Assembly (NCBI RefSeq): GCF_025567195.1
Contig: NZ_JAOQJF010000027.1
Location: 1 to 46,162, forward strand
Length of the DNA stretch: 46,162 bases
Reading direction: 5' to 3'
Source: Alitiscatomonas aceti
GTDB lineage: Bacteria; Bacillota; Clostridia; Lachnospirales; Lachnospiraceae
Below, in pieces: positions 31,870-40,375 of the stretch. A program made the position numbers and the translations under genes. Within the stretch, counting starts at the first letter, position 1, and the number at the start of each line of letters is the position of its first letter. The notes under the pieces are model-generated. The model saw only the letters and a program-made list of their open reading frames with translations, was not told where the DNA came from and did no database searches.

Positions 31870-33369
31870 TTACAGGCAGCTTGCAAACGCAGCCTTTGCT
31901 CCTTCCGTGCGGATCATCTTTAAGTCGGCAGTAACGGTTTCTTCCAGTCCGGCGATCTTTGTAAGATCCTGATCCCACATCTGTTCGTTGGTAAGAACGG
32001 CATGGACCAGAGCCTCTGGAGTGTCGTTTCTGTGGGCATAGTAAAATTCCAGGGCCCAGCGGTCATCGCTTACAGTATACTCATTTCCAGCCGGGCGTCT
32101 GCATACCAGTCCGGCGTCCGTAAGGGACTGGATCTCATTGCTGTAAAATGCGATATAAGCAGCCAGGGACATGGTCAGGCACTGGGGCAGGCAGCCCTTT
32201 TCCTCAATGTAGCCTAAGAAGGACGGCATATTCCGGGCTTTCCACTTGGAGGTGGAATTTAAGGAAATGCTCATGAGCTCATGGTTTACAAAGGGATTAT
32301 TGAACCGGTCCTCCACGGCGGCAGCAAACTGCATCAGATCGTCCTTATCCAGCGGAAGGGTCGGGATCACCTCATCGTAGAGCATCTTGTTCATGAAGCC
32401 CTTGATGGTCTCATCGTTCATGCAGTCCCGGACGATATTTTCACCTGCCAGGTATGCGCCGAGGACAAAGCCTGTGTGGGCGCCGTTTAAGATACGCACC
32501 TTTCTCTTTTTGTAGGGGCTCATATCCGGTGTTACGAATACCTTATCCAGAAGTCCGGCCTTCTTAAAGGGAAGCACATCATTTAACTTCTCGTCGCCTT
32601 CGATGACCCATACGCCGAACACCTCTCCCACGTCCAGCAGGGGATCTGCATAGCCGTGCTTTTCTTCTAATTCAGCCACTTCCTTCTCATCCCGGATACG
32701 GCCCGGTACGATCCGGTCCACCAGGGAGCCGCAGAAGGTGCAGTCCTCATTCACATATTTTCTGAAGCTGTCCTCCAGCTCCCACTGGTCAATGTACTGG
32801 TTCACGCACTTTAACAGTTCTTTTCCGTTGTTGTCGATGAGCTCGCAGGCTAACATCACGATCCCCGGCTTTCCGGCTTTATAGCGGTGATATAAGACCT
32901 GGGTCAGCTTTGCCGGGAAGCTGGACGGCGGGCAGTCGTCCTTTTTGCAGGAAGGATCATACTGGATGCCTGCCTCTGTGGTGTTGGAAACGATGATCTC
33001 CAGATCGTCGCTGGCAGCCACATCCATCATTTTTTTGTAGTCGTCGGCTTCATAGGGGTTTAAGCAGCGGCTCACGCTGGAGATCACGCGCTTTGCATCC
33101 ACCTTCTGGCCGTTTTCACTGCCGCGCAGATACAGGGTATAAAGGCCCTCCTGATCATTGATCATATTGGCAAGGCCTGGAGCAATGGGCTGTACCAGGC
33201 AGCACTTTCCGTTCCAGCCGGCCTTCTCGTTGGCCAGATCGAACCAGTAATCCACGAACGCCCGTAAAAAGTTTCCTTCGCCGAACTGCAGCACCTTCTC
33301 CGGCGCATCCTTTAATACATATCCATCATAACCGGATTTTTTTAACACTTCATAATTTAAACGTTCCAT
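31870..33369 (-). CDS. uxaB: Tagaturonate reductase (mannitol dehydrogenase family)
   Basis: A 499-residue long-chain sugar-acid dehydrogenase that reduces D-tagaturonate to D-altronate with NADH. The N-terminal domain has QFGEGNFLRAFVDYWFD and IVSNTTEAGIQYDP; the C-terminal domain has the active-site part RKVRILNGAHTGFVLGAYLAG (Lys-x-x-x-x-Asn-x-x-His type). I placed the start at ATG 33369 (GAGGAAAGC before it). An upstream extension would read the terminator hairpin as protein. It comes 97 bp after dctM, with a terminator-like hairpin between, and runs into uxaA. Confidence 0.93.
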   Translation of the reverse strand: MERLNYEVLKKSGYDGYVLKDAPEKVLQFGEGNFLRAFVDYWFDLANEKAGWNGKCCLVQPIAPGLANMINDQEGLYTLYLRGSENGQKVDAKRVISSVSRCLNPYEADDYKKMMDVAASDDLEIIVSNTTEAGIQYDPSCKKDDCPPSSFPAKLTQVLYHRYKAGKPGIVMLACELIDNNGKELLKCVNQYIDQWELEDSFRKYVNEDCTFCGSLVDRIVPGRIRDEKEVAELEEKHGYADPLLDVGEVFGVWVIEGDEKLNDVLPFKKAGLLDKVFVTPDMSPYKKRKVRILNGAHTGFVLGAYLAGENIVRDCMNDETIKGFMNKMLYDEVIPTLPLDKDDLMQFAAAVEDRFNNPFVNHELMSISLNSTSKWKARNMPSFLGYIEEKGCLPQCLTMSLAAYIAFYSNEIQSLTDAGLVCRRPAGNEYTVSDDRWALEFYYAHRNDTPEALVHAVLTNEQMWDQDLTKIAGLEETVTADLKMIRTEGAKAAFASCL

Positions 33370-33390
33370 AAAGCTTTCCTCGACTTTCTT

Positions 33391-33431
33391 AAAAAATCTG
33401 CCGGATGAATGCATGACCATCCATCCGGCAG
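33391..33431 (-). terminator. Internal terminator between dctM and uxaB
   Basis: Minus strand CTGCCGGATG / CATCCGGCAG with a 14-nt loop, followed by ATTTTTT. It may act as a partial stop that lowers uxaBA expression relative to the transporter genes. Confidence 0.75.
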
Positions 33432-33466
33432 GTGAAGCCACCTCCATTTGGAAGCAGGGCTCTTTA

Positions 33467-34753
33467 TTAATAGAACAGATTTACCAGGAAGGTGGTGAAC
33501 GGCTCGAACCATGTCAGGAGCATCAGGTTGACCACCAGCAGGATGTAGAACGGAACTGCCTCTTTAATGAAGGCCGCCGTCTTACACTTGGTAATGGAAC
33601 AGGTAACGAACATCAGCGTGCCCATTGGCGGAGATAATGCGCCGATGGCGTTGTTGAAGATATAGATCATTGCAAACTGGATCTCGTTGATCCCGTACTC
33701 GGCAGCAATGGGAGCCAGTAACGGAACCAGAATGATCATGGAAGCGTTTCCTTCAATGAACATGCCCACAAGGAGAAGGAACACGTTCACAACGATCAGG
33801 AATACGAATTTACTGTGGATATTGGCTAACATCCATGCGGTCAGCGTCTGCGGGATCCGCTCCTTGGTAAGGATCCAGGAGAATACAGATGCCGCGGATA
33901 CGATGAGCATGATGGATGCTGTGGAGCACACGGTCTCCTTTAAGCCCTGCACCATATCCTTCACATGCATTTCACGGTAAATGATGCCTAAAAGGGCAGC
34001 GTAAAGGATCGCCACAGCTCCGGCCTCCGTTGCGGTGAAGATACCGATACGGATACCTCCGATGATGATTATCGGAAGCAATAAGGGCAGGACTGCCGGC
34101 TTAAAGGCCTTCCAGAACCGGGGCCAGGTGAGCTTTTCTGTGGTCAGGTTTCCGTATCCGCGTTTTTTTGAAATAAAGCCCACTAAGATCATCATGGTGA
34201 TGCAGAGGAGGCCGCCTACGCCAAAGCCGGAAATGAACAGCTTACCGATGGATACGTTGGCAATACATCCGTAAAGGATCATGGCGATTCCCGGGGGGAT
34301 CAGCGGAGTGATCATAGAGGAAGCTGCCGTAACCACGCTGGAAAACTCCAGGGAGAAGCCCTTCTTTGTCATCTCCGGCACCATCATTTTGGACTCCATG
34401 GCCGCGTCGGCGATATTGGAGCCGGACAGACCGCCCATGACGGTGGAAAGGAGAACGTTTACCTGGGCAAGACCGCCGGGAAGACGGCCAGTGACAACCT
34501 CACAGAAGTCCATGATCCGCTTTGTAACGCCCGTATAGTTCATGAAGATACCCGCACAGATAAAGAACGGGATGGCCATAAGGGAGATCTTCTCCGTACC
34601 GATGATGGCCTGCTGGGCAAATACCACGGCATTGATATCGGGATTCAATACGAAATACACCATGGAGCCGCCAAGAACGGCAATATACACCGGAACCTTA
34701 AGGAATAACAGGACCAGCATTACGATGGCTGATAACATAAGAACATCACTCAT
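33467..34753 (-). CDS. dctM: TRAP transporter large permease subunit DctM
   Basis: A 428-residue polytopic membrane protein of the DctM/large TRAP family, with about 12 hydrophobic segments and the conserved parts FFICAGIFMNYTG, GLSGSNIADAAMESKMMVPEM, MITPLIPPGIAMILYGCIANVSIGKLFISG and MFIEGNASMIILVPLLAPIA. It forms the Na+-coupled channel of the periplasmic-type TRAP importer. Its start overlaps the dctQ end by eight bases. The substrate cannot be read from this subunit. Confidence 0.95.
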   Translation of the reverse strand: MSDVLMLSAIVMLVLLFLKVPVYIAVLGGSMVYFVLNPDINAVVFAQQAIIGTEKISLMAIPFFICAGIFMNYTGVTKRIMDFCEVVTGRLPGGLAQVNVLLSTVMGGLSGSNIADAAMESKMMVPEMTKKGFSLEFSSVVTAASSMITPLIPPGIAMILYGCIANVSIGKLFISGFGVGGLLCITMMILVGFISKKRGYGNLTTEKLTWPRFWKAFKPAVLPLLLPIIIIGGIRIGIFTATEAGAVAILYAALLGIIYREMHVKDMVQGLKETVCSTASIMLIVSAASVFSWILTKERIPQTLTAWMLANIHSKFVFLIVVNVFLLLVGMFIEGNASMIILVPLLAPIAAEYGINEIQFAMIYIFNNAIGALSPPMGTLMFVTCSITKCKTAAFIKEAVPFYILLVVNLMLLTWFEPFTTFLVNLFY

Positions 34754-35255
34754 TGCTGCTTGCCGCCTCCTTTGCTTCCGATTTTACACCTTTAATGATG
34801 CTGTAAAAATAGCTGAAGATCATATCAATGTAAGAAAAAATCGCAATTCCGTATACGGCTGTATAAGGAATCTTTAACATGCTGGTGGAACGGCCGCTCT
34901 TTATGAATACCTGGATGAAGCCGATACTCTGGAAGAACAGATAGCCTACAACTGCCACCACCACGATGGAAATGAACCATTCCATGATCTTCTGCACCTT
35001 CGCAGGCATCAGATCCACGATCATTTCGATGGCCACATGGTTTCCGGTCCTGAAAGCGGCGCCGGCCGCTGCAAATACGATCCATACTAAACAGGAAGTC
35101 TGCACCTCCTCGAGCCATGTGAAGGGAGCGTCGAAAATATAACGCCAGATCACGCCCAGGAAGGTAAGGACGATCAGGATCGCCAGGATCGCAGATGCAA
35201 CTGCGATATCCAGGTTCATCAGGACAGAAGCAATTTTATTTTGTTTCTTTTCCAT
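34746..35255 (-). CDS. dctQ: TRAP transporter small permease subunit DctQ
   Basis: A 169-residue protein with four membrane segments and the DctQ pattern: WRYIFDAPFTWLEEVQTSCLVWIVFAAAGAAFRTGNHVAIEMIVDLMP. It joins the large subunit DctM to the binding protein in this family. It lies after an intergenic hairpin behind dctP and overlaps dctM by eight bases, so translation is coupled. Confidence 0.92.
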   Translation of the reverse strand: MEKKQNKIASVLMNLDIAVASAILAILIVLTFLGVIWRYIFDAPFTWLEEVQTSCLVWIVFAAAGAAFRTGNHVAIEMIVDLMPAKVQKIMEWFISIVVVAVVGYLFFQSIGFIQVFIKSGRSTSMLKIPYTAVYGIAIFSYIDMIFSYFYSIIKGVKSEAKEAASSNE

Positions 35256-35275
35256 ACCTTTGCTCCTAATATTGG

Positions 35276-35311
35276 CTTCTGCGGCCAGACCGCAACGGTC
35301 CGCCGCAGAAG
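35276..35311 (-). other. Hairpin between dctP and dctQ
   Basis: Arms CTTCTGCGG and CCGCAGAAG, with an inner GGACCG/CGGTC part, in the dctP-dctQ gap. It is not followed by a T run. It probably protects the upstream dctP message, which is needed in excess over the permease. Confidence 0.6.
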
Positions 35312-35328
35312 ATCATTTCACGTCAGTC

Positions 35329-36438
35329 TTATTCGTTTGCGCCCATGGCTGCTCTTACAGTGTCATAGAGACCATCTGTCCAGCCAAAGTCCATCTCATA
35401 GAAGGGCTGTGCCTTTTCCTTGAAGCCTGCAAGAACCTCTTCGGACGGCTCCACAACGGTAACGCCCTCGTCCTTCATCTTCTGGAGGTAATCGGCCTCA
35501 GCAGCCTGCTGTACTTCGTTGTTGTACTCACCGGCCTCAGAAGCGGTCTCTAAGAGCCAGGTCTGCTGCTCTTCTGTTAAGCTGTTGAACCAGTCAGCAG
35601 AAACCACCCATGTGGTGAAGTTCTTTACATGTCCGTCAAGGATCAGGTACTTGGCAACCTCATGGAGCTTTCTTCCATAAAGAGTTGCCAACGGGTTCTC
35701 AGCGCCGTCGATGGTCTTGGTCTGAAGAGCCTGGTAAACATCGCCTAAAGCCATACCTGTGGAGGTTGCGCCTAAAACGTCGAAGCCCTTGGACTGGATC
35801 TCATTGGAAGGAACGCGGATCTTTAAGCCCTTTAAGTCCTCAACTGTGTTCACCGGAACGTTTGTTAATGTATGTCTCTCGCCGTAGATCCAGTTGGAAG
35901 CGATGATCTTAAGACCTTTCTCCTCCAGCTTGCCGCACTGCTCTTTATACCAGTCGGATTCGATCAGAGTCCAGCACTGATCCCAGTTATCAAACAGGAA
36001 CGGTCCGAATACGATACCGAAATCCGGTACGCCGTAGTCTGCATAGAAAGCGCCGTCTGCCAGTGTGCAGACATTCTCTCCTAAGAGCATGGAGTCGATC
36101 AGGGAGGACTTGTCTCCTAACTGGGAGTCCGGATAAACCTCAATGGCCATCTTTCCGCCGGATTTCTCTTTGATGATCTCCTGTGCCTTTGTCCAGCCCT
36201 CGCCAACGGGCTCAGTGATGGAGTTCTCGAATGCGACCTGGAGAACTACCTCTGCGTCTGCACTGCCGGAATCAGCTGCTGCTGCGGTCGTCTCCTTGTC
36301 CTCAGCTGCTGCTGTTGTTTCCTTGTCAGCTCCGGCTGCTGCCGCAGTCGTCTCGTCTGCTCCGCCGCCGCAGGCTGTAAGAGTTGCTGCTGCCATTGCT
36401 CCTGCCAGTGTCAGGGCCATAACCTTTCTCAGTTTCAT
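35329..36438 (-). CDS. dctP: TRAP transporter substrate-binding lipoprotein DctP
   Basis: A 369-residue solute-binding protein. Signal peptide and lipobox LTAC (Cys23), then a Thr/Ala-rich spacer with repeated KETTAAA units (about 28-60) that lifts the domain off the membrane. The DctP core has QVAFENSITEPVGEGWTKAQEIIKEKSGGKMAIEVYPDSQLG, TLTNVPVNTVEDLKGLKIRVPSNEIQ, and VYQALQTKTIDGAENPLATLYG. The Arg in KIRVP is the usual carboxylate-binding residue of the family. That fits a sugar-acid ligand. It follows the zinc dehydrogenase gene by 160 bp on the same strand. Confidence 0.95.
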   Translation of the reverse strand: MKLRKVMALTLAGAMAAATLTACGGGADETTAAAAGADKETTAAAEDKETTAAAADSGSADAEVVLQVAFENSITEPVGEGWTKAQEIIKEKSGGKMAIEVYPDSQLGDKSSLIDSMLLGENVCTLADGAFYADYGVPDFGIVFGPFLFDNWDQCWTLIESDWYKEQCGKLEEKGLKIIASNWIYGERHTLTNVPVNTVEDLKGLKIRVPSNEIQSKGFDVLGATSTGMALGDVYQALQTKTIDGAENPLATLYGRKLHEVAKYLILDGHVKNFTTWVVSADWFNSLTEEQQTWLLETASEAGEYNNEVQQAAEADYLQKMKDEGVTVVEPSEEVLAGFKEKAQPFYEMDFGWTDGLYDTVRAAMGANE

Positions 36439-36598
36439 AATGTTTTCCCTCCGTTTTTAGCTTTTTGCAGCGGTCCGGCTGTTCTTTGCGCCCTCTGCGC
36501 CGGCCGCCTGGGCCGCTGCATATTTTGGGTTTATGTGTAAAGCCCTCCAGGGCCTTCACGTTCCTTTTCTTTGCGGGATCCGTCCCGCCCGGCTGTAT

Positions 36599-37633
36599 TT
36601 ATTTCCCGATAGCAGAGAAATCAAATACGACCTTTAACATATCTCCCGGATTGTTGGCAAAATCCTCAAAGGCCTTTGCAGCCTCATCAAAGGGATATAC
36701 GTTGGTGATGATCTTCTCCAGAGGAGCCTTTCCAGCGTTCACAATGTCGATCAGCTCCAGGAAATCCTTCTTTAATGCGTTTCTGGAGCCGTAAACGTTC
36801 AGCTCCTTTTTCTGGATCAGCGTGAAGTTGAAGTCCAGGTTCTTCTTTCCAACTCCAATGAGCACCATACGGCCGCCAAAGCAGCAGGCGTCAATGCAGT
36901 TCTGGAAGGTGGACGGAAGGCCCACCGCCTCGATGGTAACGTCAAAGCCGTTGCCGTCTGTGATCTCGTTCACTCTCTTCTCGAAGTTTTCCGGAGAATC
37001 ATTTAAAAGTGTTCCGTCTACGCCAAAGTCCTTTGCCATCTCCAGCTTTCCGGCAGATACGTCGGAAATGTAAACAGACGCGCCCTTGGCCTTGGCTGCG
37101 ATGGCCGCCAGAACGCCGATGGTTCCGGCTCCCACTACCAGGACCTTATCTCCCTCTTTTACGTTGGCCCGGCTCACGCCGTGGTAGCTGATGCAGAAGG
37201 GCTCGATGGCTGCCAGTGTCTTTGCATCCATGCCCTTACCGTCGTACACACGCTCAATGGGCATTGTTATGTACTCCTGGAAGGCGCCGTCTCTCTGGCA
37301 GCCCATGGTCTGGTTGTCCATGCAGGCGTTTACGGTGCCGTGCTGGCAGGAATAGCAGTGGCCGCAGTTGAAGTACGGGTTGCAGGTCACGATCATTCCC
37401 TTCCTGATCCCATAGGCATTGTTCTCGTCGGCCTCGATGACCTCTGCGGAAAACTCATGGCCCGGGATCCTGGGATAATCGAAGTATGCGAAGGTCCCGC
37501 GGTAGGAGCCCAGATCACTTCCGCAGATCCCGCCGTAAAGAAGCTTCAGTAAAACTTCGCCTTCTTTTCTCACCGGCATTTCCACGTCTTTGATCTCGAC
37601 CTGGCCGGGAGCGTTAATGTACATTGCTTTCAT
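36599..37633 (-). CDS. Zinc-dependent medium-chain dehydrogenase, probable sugar-acid 5-dehydrogenase
   Basis: A 344-residue MDR protein. Catalytic Zn ligands are Cys37 (GGICGSD), His59 and Glu60 (GHEFSAE); structural Zn is held by Cys90, Cys93, Cys96 and Cys104. The NAD site is VVGAGTIGVLAA. It resembles the L-idonate/L-galactonate 5-dehydrogenase and sorbitol dehydrogenase group. It is first in the operon with the TRAP system, tagaturonate reductase and altronate dehydratase. I infer it makes tagaturonate or fructuronate from a hexonate such as L-galactonate or L-gulonate. The substrate is not read from sequence. A strong promoter with an operator lies upstream. Confidence 0.85.
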   Translation of the reverse strand: MKAMYINAPGQVEIKDVEMPVRKEGEVLLKLLYGGICGSDLGSYRGTFAYFDYPRIPGHEFSAEVIEADENNAYGIRKGMIVTCNPYFNCGHCYSCQHGTVNACMDNQTMGCQRDGAFQEYITMPIERVYDGKGMDAKTLAAIEPFCISYHGVSRANVKEGDKVLVVGAGTIGVLAAIAAKAKGASVYISDVSAGKLEMAKDFGVDGTLLNDSPENFEKRVNEITDGNGFDVTIEAVGLPSTFQNCIDACCFGGRMVLIGVGKKNLDFNFTLIQKKELNVYGSRNALKKDFLELIDIVNAGKAPLEKIITNVYPFDEAAKAFEDFANNPGDMLKVVFDFSAIGK

Positions 37634-37692
37634 GGTTCATTCCTCCTGTGAATGATATGTTGATACCTCATCGGTTTCATTTTGTATTCTTT

Positions 37693-37706
37693 GTTGTATA
37701 CATCAG
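37693..37706. promoter_or_regulatory. GntR operator candidate, dehydrogenase side
   Basis: GTTGTATACATCAG, with a TGTATACA palindrome inside. It lies just after the -10 of the dehydrogenase promoter. A second copy (one base different) lies at 37877-37890 in the same intergenic region. Confidence 0.7.
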
Positions 37707-37735
37707 ATTATAGACACCTTCTGCCAATATGTCAA
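37707..37735 (-). promoter_or_regulatory. Promoter of the sugar-acid operon
   Basis: TTGACA (37730-37735), 17-bp spacer, TATAAT (37707-37712) on the minus strand: a perfect consensus pair. The operator (37693-37706) begins at the base after the -10, so a bound repressor would block the start. Confidence 0.85.
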
Positions 37736-37844
37736 TATGGAACCGACTATTTTCTTCTGTTCTGTACATTTTAACAAAGCATTCTTCTGTGTTTTGTGCA
37801 TTCCGCTGTGTTCTATTTTGTTATTCTTTTAACATTTCAGCACC

Positions 37845-37873
37845 TTGAAAATTCTCCGATTCTATGGTAAACT
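37845..37873 (+). promoter_or_regulatory. gntR promoter
   Basis: TTGAAA (37845-37850), 17-bp spacer, TAAACT (37868-37873), followed 4 bp later by the second operator. Weaker than the operon promoter. Layout mirrors the dehydrogenase side. Confidence 0.55.
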
Positions 37874-37876
37874 TCT

Positions 37877-37890
37877 GTTATATACATCAG
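37877..37890. promoter_or_regulatory. GntR operator candidate, gntR side
   Basis: GTTATATACATCAG, matching 37693-37706 at 13 of 14 positions. It lies just downstream of the gntR -10, suggesting autorepression. Confidence 0.65.
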
Positions 37891-37930
37891 TGCTTATTTA
37901 CGTGTCATTTTTCATCATAAGGAGTCCCAT

Positions 37931-38605
37931 ATGCCGAAAACAAATCTGAAAACCTTAGCATACAATAAGATACGCCAGAAAATCGTCACCTGCGAATACG
38001 CTCCCGGCACCTTTCTAAATGAAGAGATCCTGACGGAGGCCCTGGGCTTAAGCCGCACGCCCATCCGGGACGCTTTAGGCCGTCTGGAGCAGGAGGGGCT
38101 GATCGAGATCCGTCCCAAACGCGGAATTATCGTTAAATCTTTAACCGTCAGTGACATCAACATGATCTTTGAAGTACGAAATATGTACGAACCCTATATC
38201 CTGAAAAATTACGGCTCCCTTCTCCCTGTGGAACGGCTTCATGGATTTTACGATATTTTCCTCCACACCGATTCCAACAGCGAATGCTTTAAAAACAACG
38301 ACTATTTTTATGAACTGGATTCTGATTTCCATTTGATGATCGTCCGATCCTGCCCCAACGTTTACATCCAGAACAATTACAGCCTGATTCTCACCCAGAA
38401 TGCCCGGTTCCGCTACATGACAGGCAACGTTTCCAATAACCGTCTGGAGGACACCTTCAAAGAGCATCTGGACATCATCCGCCCCTGCCTTCAGAAAAAC
38501 TGGGACGAGGCTGCAGAAAAAATGCTGTATCACCTGAAGGAATCAAAAAAATCCACCTTCCAGCTGATCTTCGATGGCATGGACAACGGCACCATTAAAT
38601 TCTGA
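37931..38605 (+). CDS. GntR-family (FCD subfamily) transcriptional regulator
   Basis: A 224-residue FadR/FCD-type repressor. The winged HTH is at about 5-70 (YNKIRQKIVTCEYAPGTFLN, LGLSRTPIRDALGRLEQEGLIEIRPKRGIIV). The C-terminal all-helical FCD domain (about 78-215) has EVRNMYEPYIL, the Asp-x3-His pattern (LDSDFHLMIV), and His in FKEHLDII and LYHLKE, likely metal ligands contacting a sugar-acid effector. AAGGAG precedes ATG 37931. Divergent from the operon and facing two matching operators, it most likely represses the sugar-acid genes and is relieved by their substrate or an intermediate. Confidence 0.93.
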   Translation: MPKTNLKTLAYNKIRQKIVTCEYAPGTFLNEEILTEALGLSRTPIRDALGRLEQEGLIEIRPKRGIIVKSLTVSDINMIFEVRNMYEPYILKNYGSLLPVERLHGFYDIFLHTDSNSECFKNNDYFYELDSDFHLMIVRSCPNVYIQNNYSLILTQNARFRYMTGNVSNNRLEDTFKEHLDIIRPCLQKNWDEAAEKMLYHLKESKKSTFQLIFDGMDNGTIKF

Positions 38606-38626
38606 CGCCTCCGACCCCGCAACCGC

Positions 38627-38684
38627 AAAAAGGCCGCAGCCTGCTCCGGCAGCCTTCGCTGTCCCGGACCGGCCTGCGGCCTTT
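38627..38684. terminator. Shared terminator of gntR and dusB
   Basis: GGCCGCAG (38632-38639) pairs with CTGCGGCC (38674-38681); the minus strand continues TTTTTGC and the + strand TTTCCC. The loop is large with inner GC-rich hairpins. The minus-strand side is the better terminator and ends dusB. Confidence 0.65.
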
Positions 38685-38705
38685 CCCGTTCTTTCTTTTC
38701 TGTTC

Positions 38706-39665
38706 TTAAAGGCGTTCTCCGATCAGAGCTGTCAGCTCATCCATGGTGGACACCGTATTGATATCGTTTCTCAAAGCCGCAGAATTGGGATATCCGGCCG
38801 TATACCAGGCCACATGCTTTCTCATTTCCCGCATTCCCGCTGTCTCGCCTTTAAATTCCAGCATCATCTGCCCGTGGCGCATGATCATGGCCTTAAGCTC
38901 ATCTGCCGACGGCCTGGGAGGCTTCCTCCCTGTTTCCAGGTATTCTGCGATCTCCCGGAAGATCCAGGGATTCCCTTTGGCTCCCCGGGCCACCATGATC
39001 CCGTCGCATCCGGTCTCCTCCACCATCCGCTTCGCATTCTCCGGCGTGAACACGTCTCCGTTTCCAATAACCGGAATGGATACCGCCTCCTTGACCTGGC
39101 GGATGATGTCCCAGTCCGCCCTTCCCGAATAATACTGCTCTCTGGTGCGGCCATGGACGGCAATGGCCGAAACACCACAGCCCTCGGCGATCTTCGCGAT
39201 CTCCACAGCATTGACGGATGAATCGTCAAAGCCCTTGCGGATCTTCACCGTCACTGGTTTTTTAAGGGTGCGCACCATGGCGGAAAGGATCTCCTCCACC
39301 AGCTTCGGGTTCCTCATTAACGCCGAGCCCTCTCCATTTTTAACGATCTTTGGGACCGGGCAGCCCATGTTGATGTCGAAAATATCGTAGGGCCCCTCTT
39401 CCAGCTCTCCTGCGATCTTTGACAGGATCTCCGGATCTGACCCGAATAGCTGAAGGGATACGGGCCGTTCCCTGGGATCCACCTCCAGAAGCTCCTTTGT
39501 ATTCCTGTTTTTATAAAGCACCGCCTTGGCGCTGACCATCTCCATACATACCAGACCGCAGCCCTGCTCCCGGCACAGCACCCGGTAGGGAAGGTCCGTC
39601 ACCCCTGCCATGGGAGCCAGGATCACATTGTTGTCCAGGGTCACATTTCCGATCGTCAGCTTCAT
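38706..39665 (-). CDS. dusB: tRNA-dihydrouridine synthase
   Basis: A 319-residue FMN enzyme reducing uridine to dihydrouridine in tRNA D-loops. It has APMAGVTDLPYR (17-28), the catalytic Cys102 in DINMGCPVPKI, KIRKGFDD, AVHGRTREQYYSG, IPVIGNGDVFTPENA and CDGIMVARGAKGNPW. This set fits DusB-type enzymes of Firmicutes. The ATG overlaps the stop of the upstream repeat protein gene by four bases (ATGA). It ends in a shared terminator. Confidence 0.95.
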   Translation of the reverse strand: MKLTIGNVTLDNNVILAPMAGVTDLPYRVLCREQGCGLVCMEMVSAKAVLYKNRNTKELLEVDPRERPVSLQLFGSDPEILSKIAGELEEGPYDIFDINMGCPVPKIVKNGEGSALMRNPKLVEEILSAMVRTLKKPVTVKIRKGFDDSSVNAVEIAKIAEGCGVSAIAVHGRTREQYYSGRADWDIIRQVKEAVSIPVIGNGDVFTPENAKRMVEETGCDGIMVARGAKGNPWIFREIAEYLETGRKPPRPSADELKAMIMRHGQMMLEFKGETAGMREMRKHVAWYTAGYPNSAALRNDINTVSTMDELTALIGERL

Positions 39666-40375
39666 GGTACCAGGGCTCCTTCCGCGTTCACATAACGGCC
39701 GTCATCCACATATGTATTGGTCTGCATGACGCCAGTCTGCTGGTCAAAATAATACCAGATCCCCTGGGAATTGACCCAGCCGGCAGCCATACTGCCGTCT
39801 GCATTGAGAAAATAATATTTTCCCTCCTTCAGAAGCCAGCCCGTCTGCATAGCTCCCACACTGTTTAAATAATACCATTTTCCATTGACCATCTGCCAGC
39901 CCGTCTGCATGATCCCGTACATGTCCAGCAGATACGTTTTCCCGTCCACATAGCCCCACTGGCTGGAAACGGGCTGCCCATCAGACGCCATCAGCCGCCA
40001 TTTTCCATCCTCCAGTTTTTCCCAGGTCCCTCCCCGGTAGGTACTGAATATATAAAGAGACCGTTCCTGGTCCTCCAGATATTTTTTCGCCGCCTCGGAG
40101 TTGGGGCCGCCGGACAGGGCCTCTTCCTCTGTCTGTCCCTGGTTTCCCATGGGATTATTTCCCACCTCCCCGGGACCGGCTCCGCCGCTCCAGCCGTTGT
40201 CATAGGCCGGATTGTTGGCCGCCTGGCCGTTATATATGATCACCTCATGGTCCTCCATGCCGGGACCAAAATTAAAGGCAAGGGCATCGGCGGATACGGT
40301 CCCCATGGACAGGGCCCCCGCAAGGACCGCTGCCAGGACCGCCTGCCTTCCCATTCCATTCTTCCGATCACGCAT
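39662..40375 (-). CDS. Secreted cell-wall-binding-repeat protein
   Basis: A 237-residue exported protein. The signal peptide (about 1-33) has a basic start and hydrophobic core (AVLAAVLAGALSMGTV). A Gly/Asn/Pro-rich linker (about 50-90) leads to choline-binding-like repeats from about 115 (WRLMASDGQPVSSQWGYV; MQTGWQMVNGKWYYLNSVGA; MQTGWLLKEGKYYFLNADGS; MAAGWVNSQGIWYYF). Such repeats bind teichoic acid choline or glucan chains. No catalytic domain is seen. AGGAGGAGA precedes ATG 40375. It overlaps the HAD gene (eight bases) and dusB (four bases). Confidence 0.85.
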   Translation of the reverse strand: MRDRKNGMGRQAVLAAVLAGALSMGTVSADALAFNFGPGMEDHEVIIYNGQAANNPAYDNGWSGGAGPGEVGNNPMGNQGQTEEEALSGGPNSEAAKKYLEDQERSLYIFSTYRGGTWEKLEDGKWRLMASDGQPVSSQWGYVDGKTYLLDMYGIMQTGWQMVNGKWYYLNSVGAMQTGWLLKEGKYYFLNADGSMAAGWVNSQGIWYYFDQQTGVMQTNTYVDDGRYVNAEGALVP

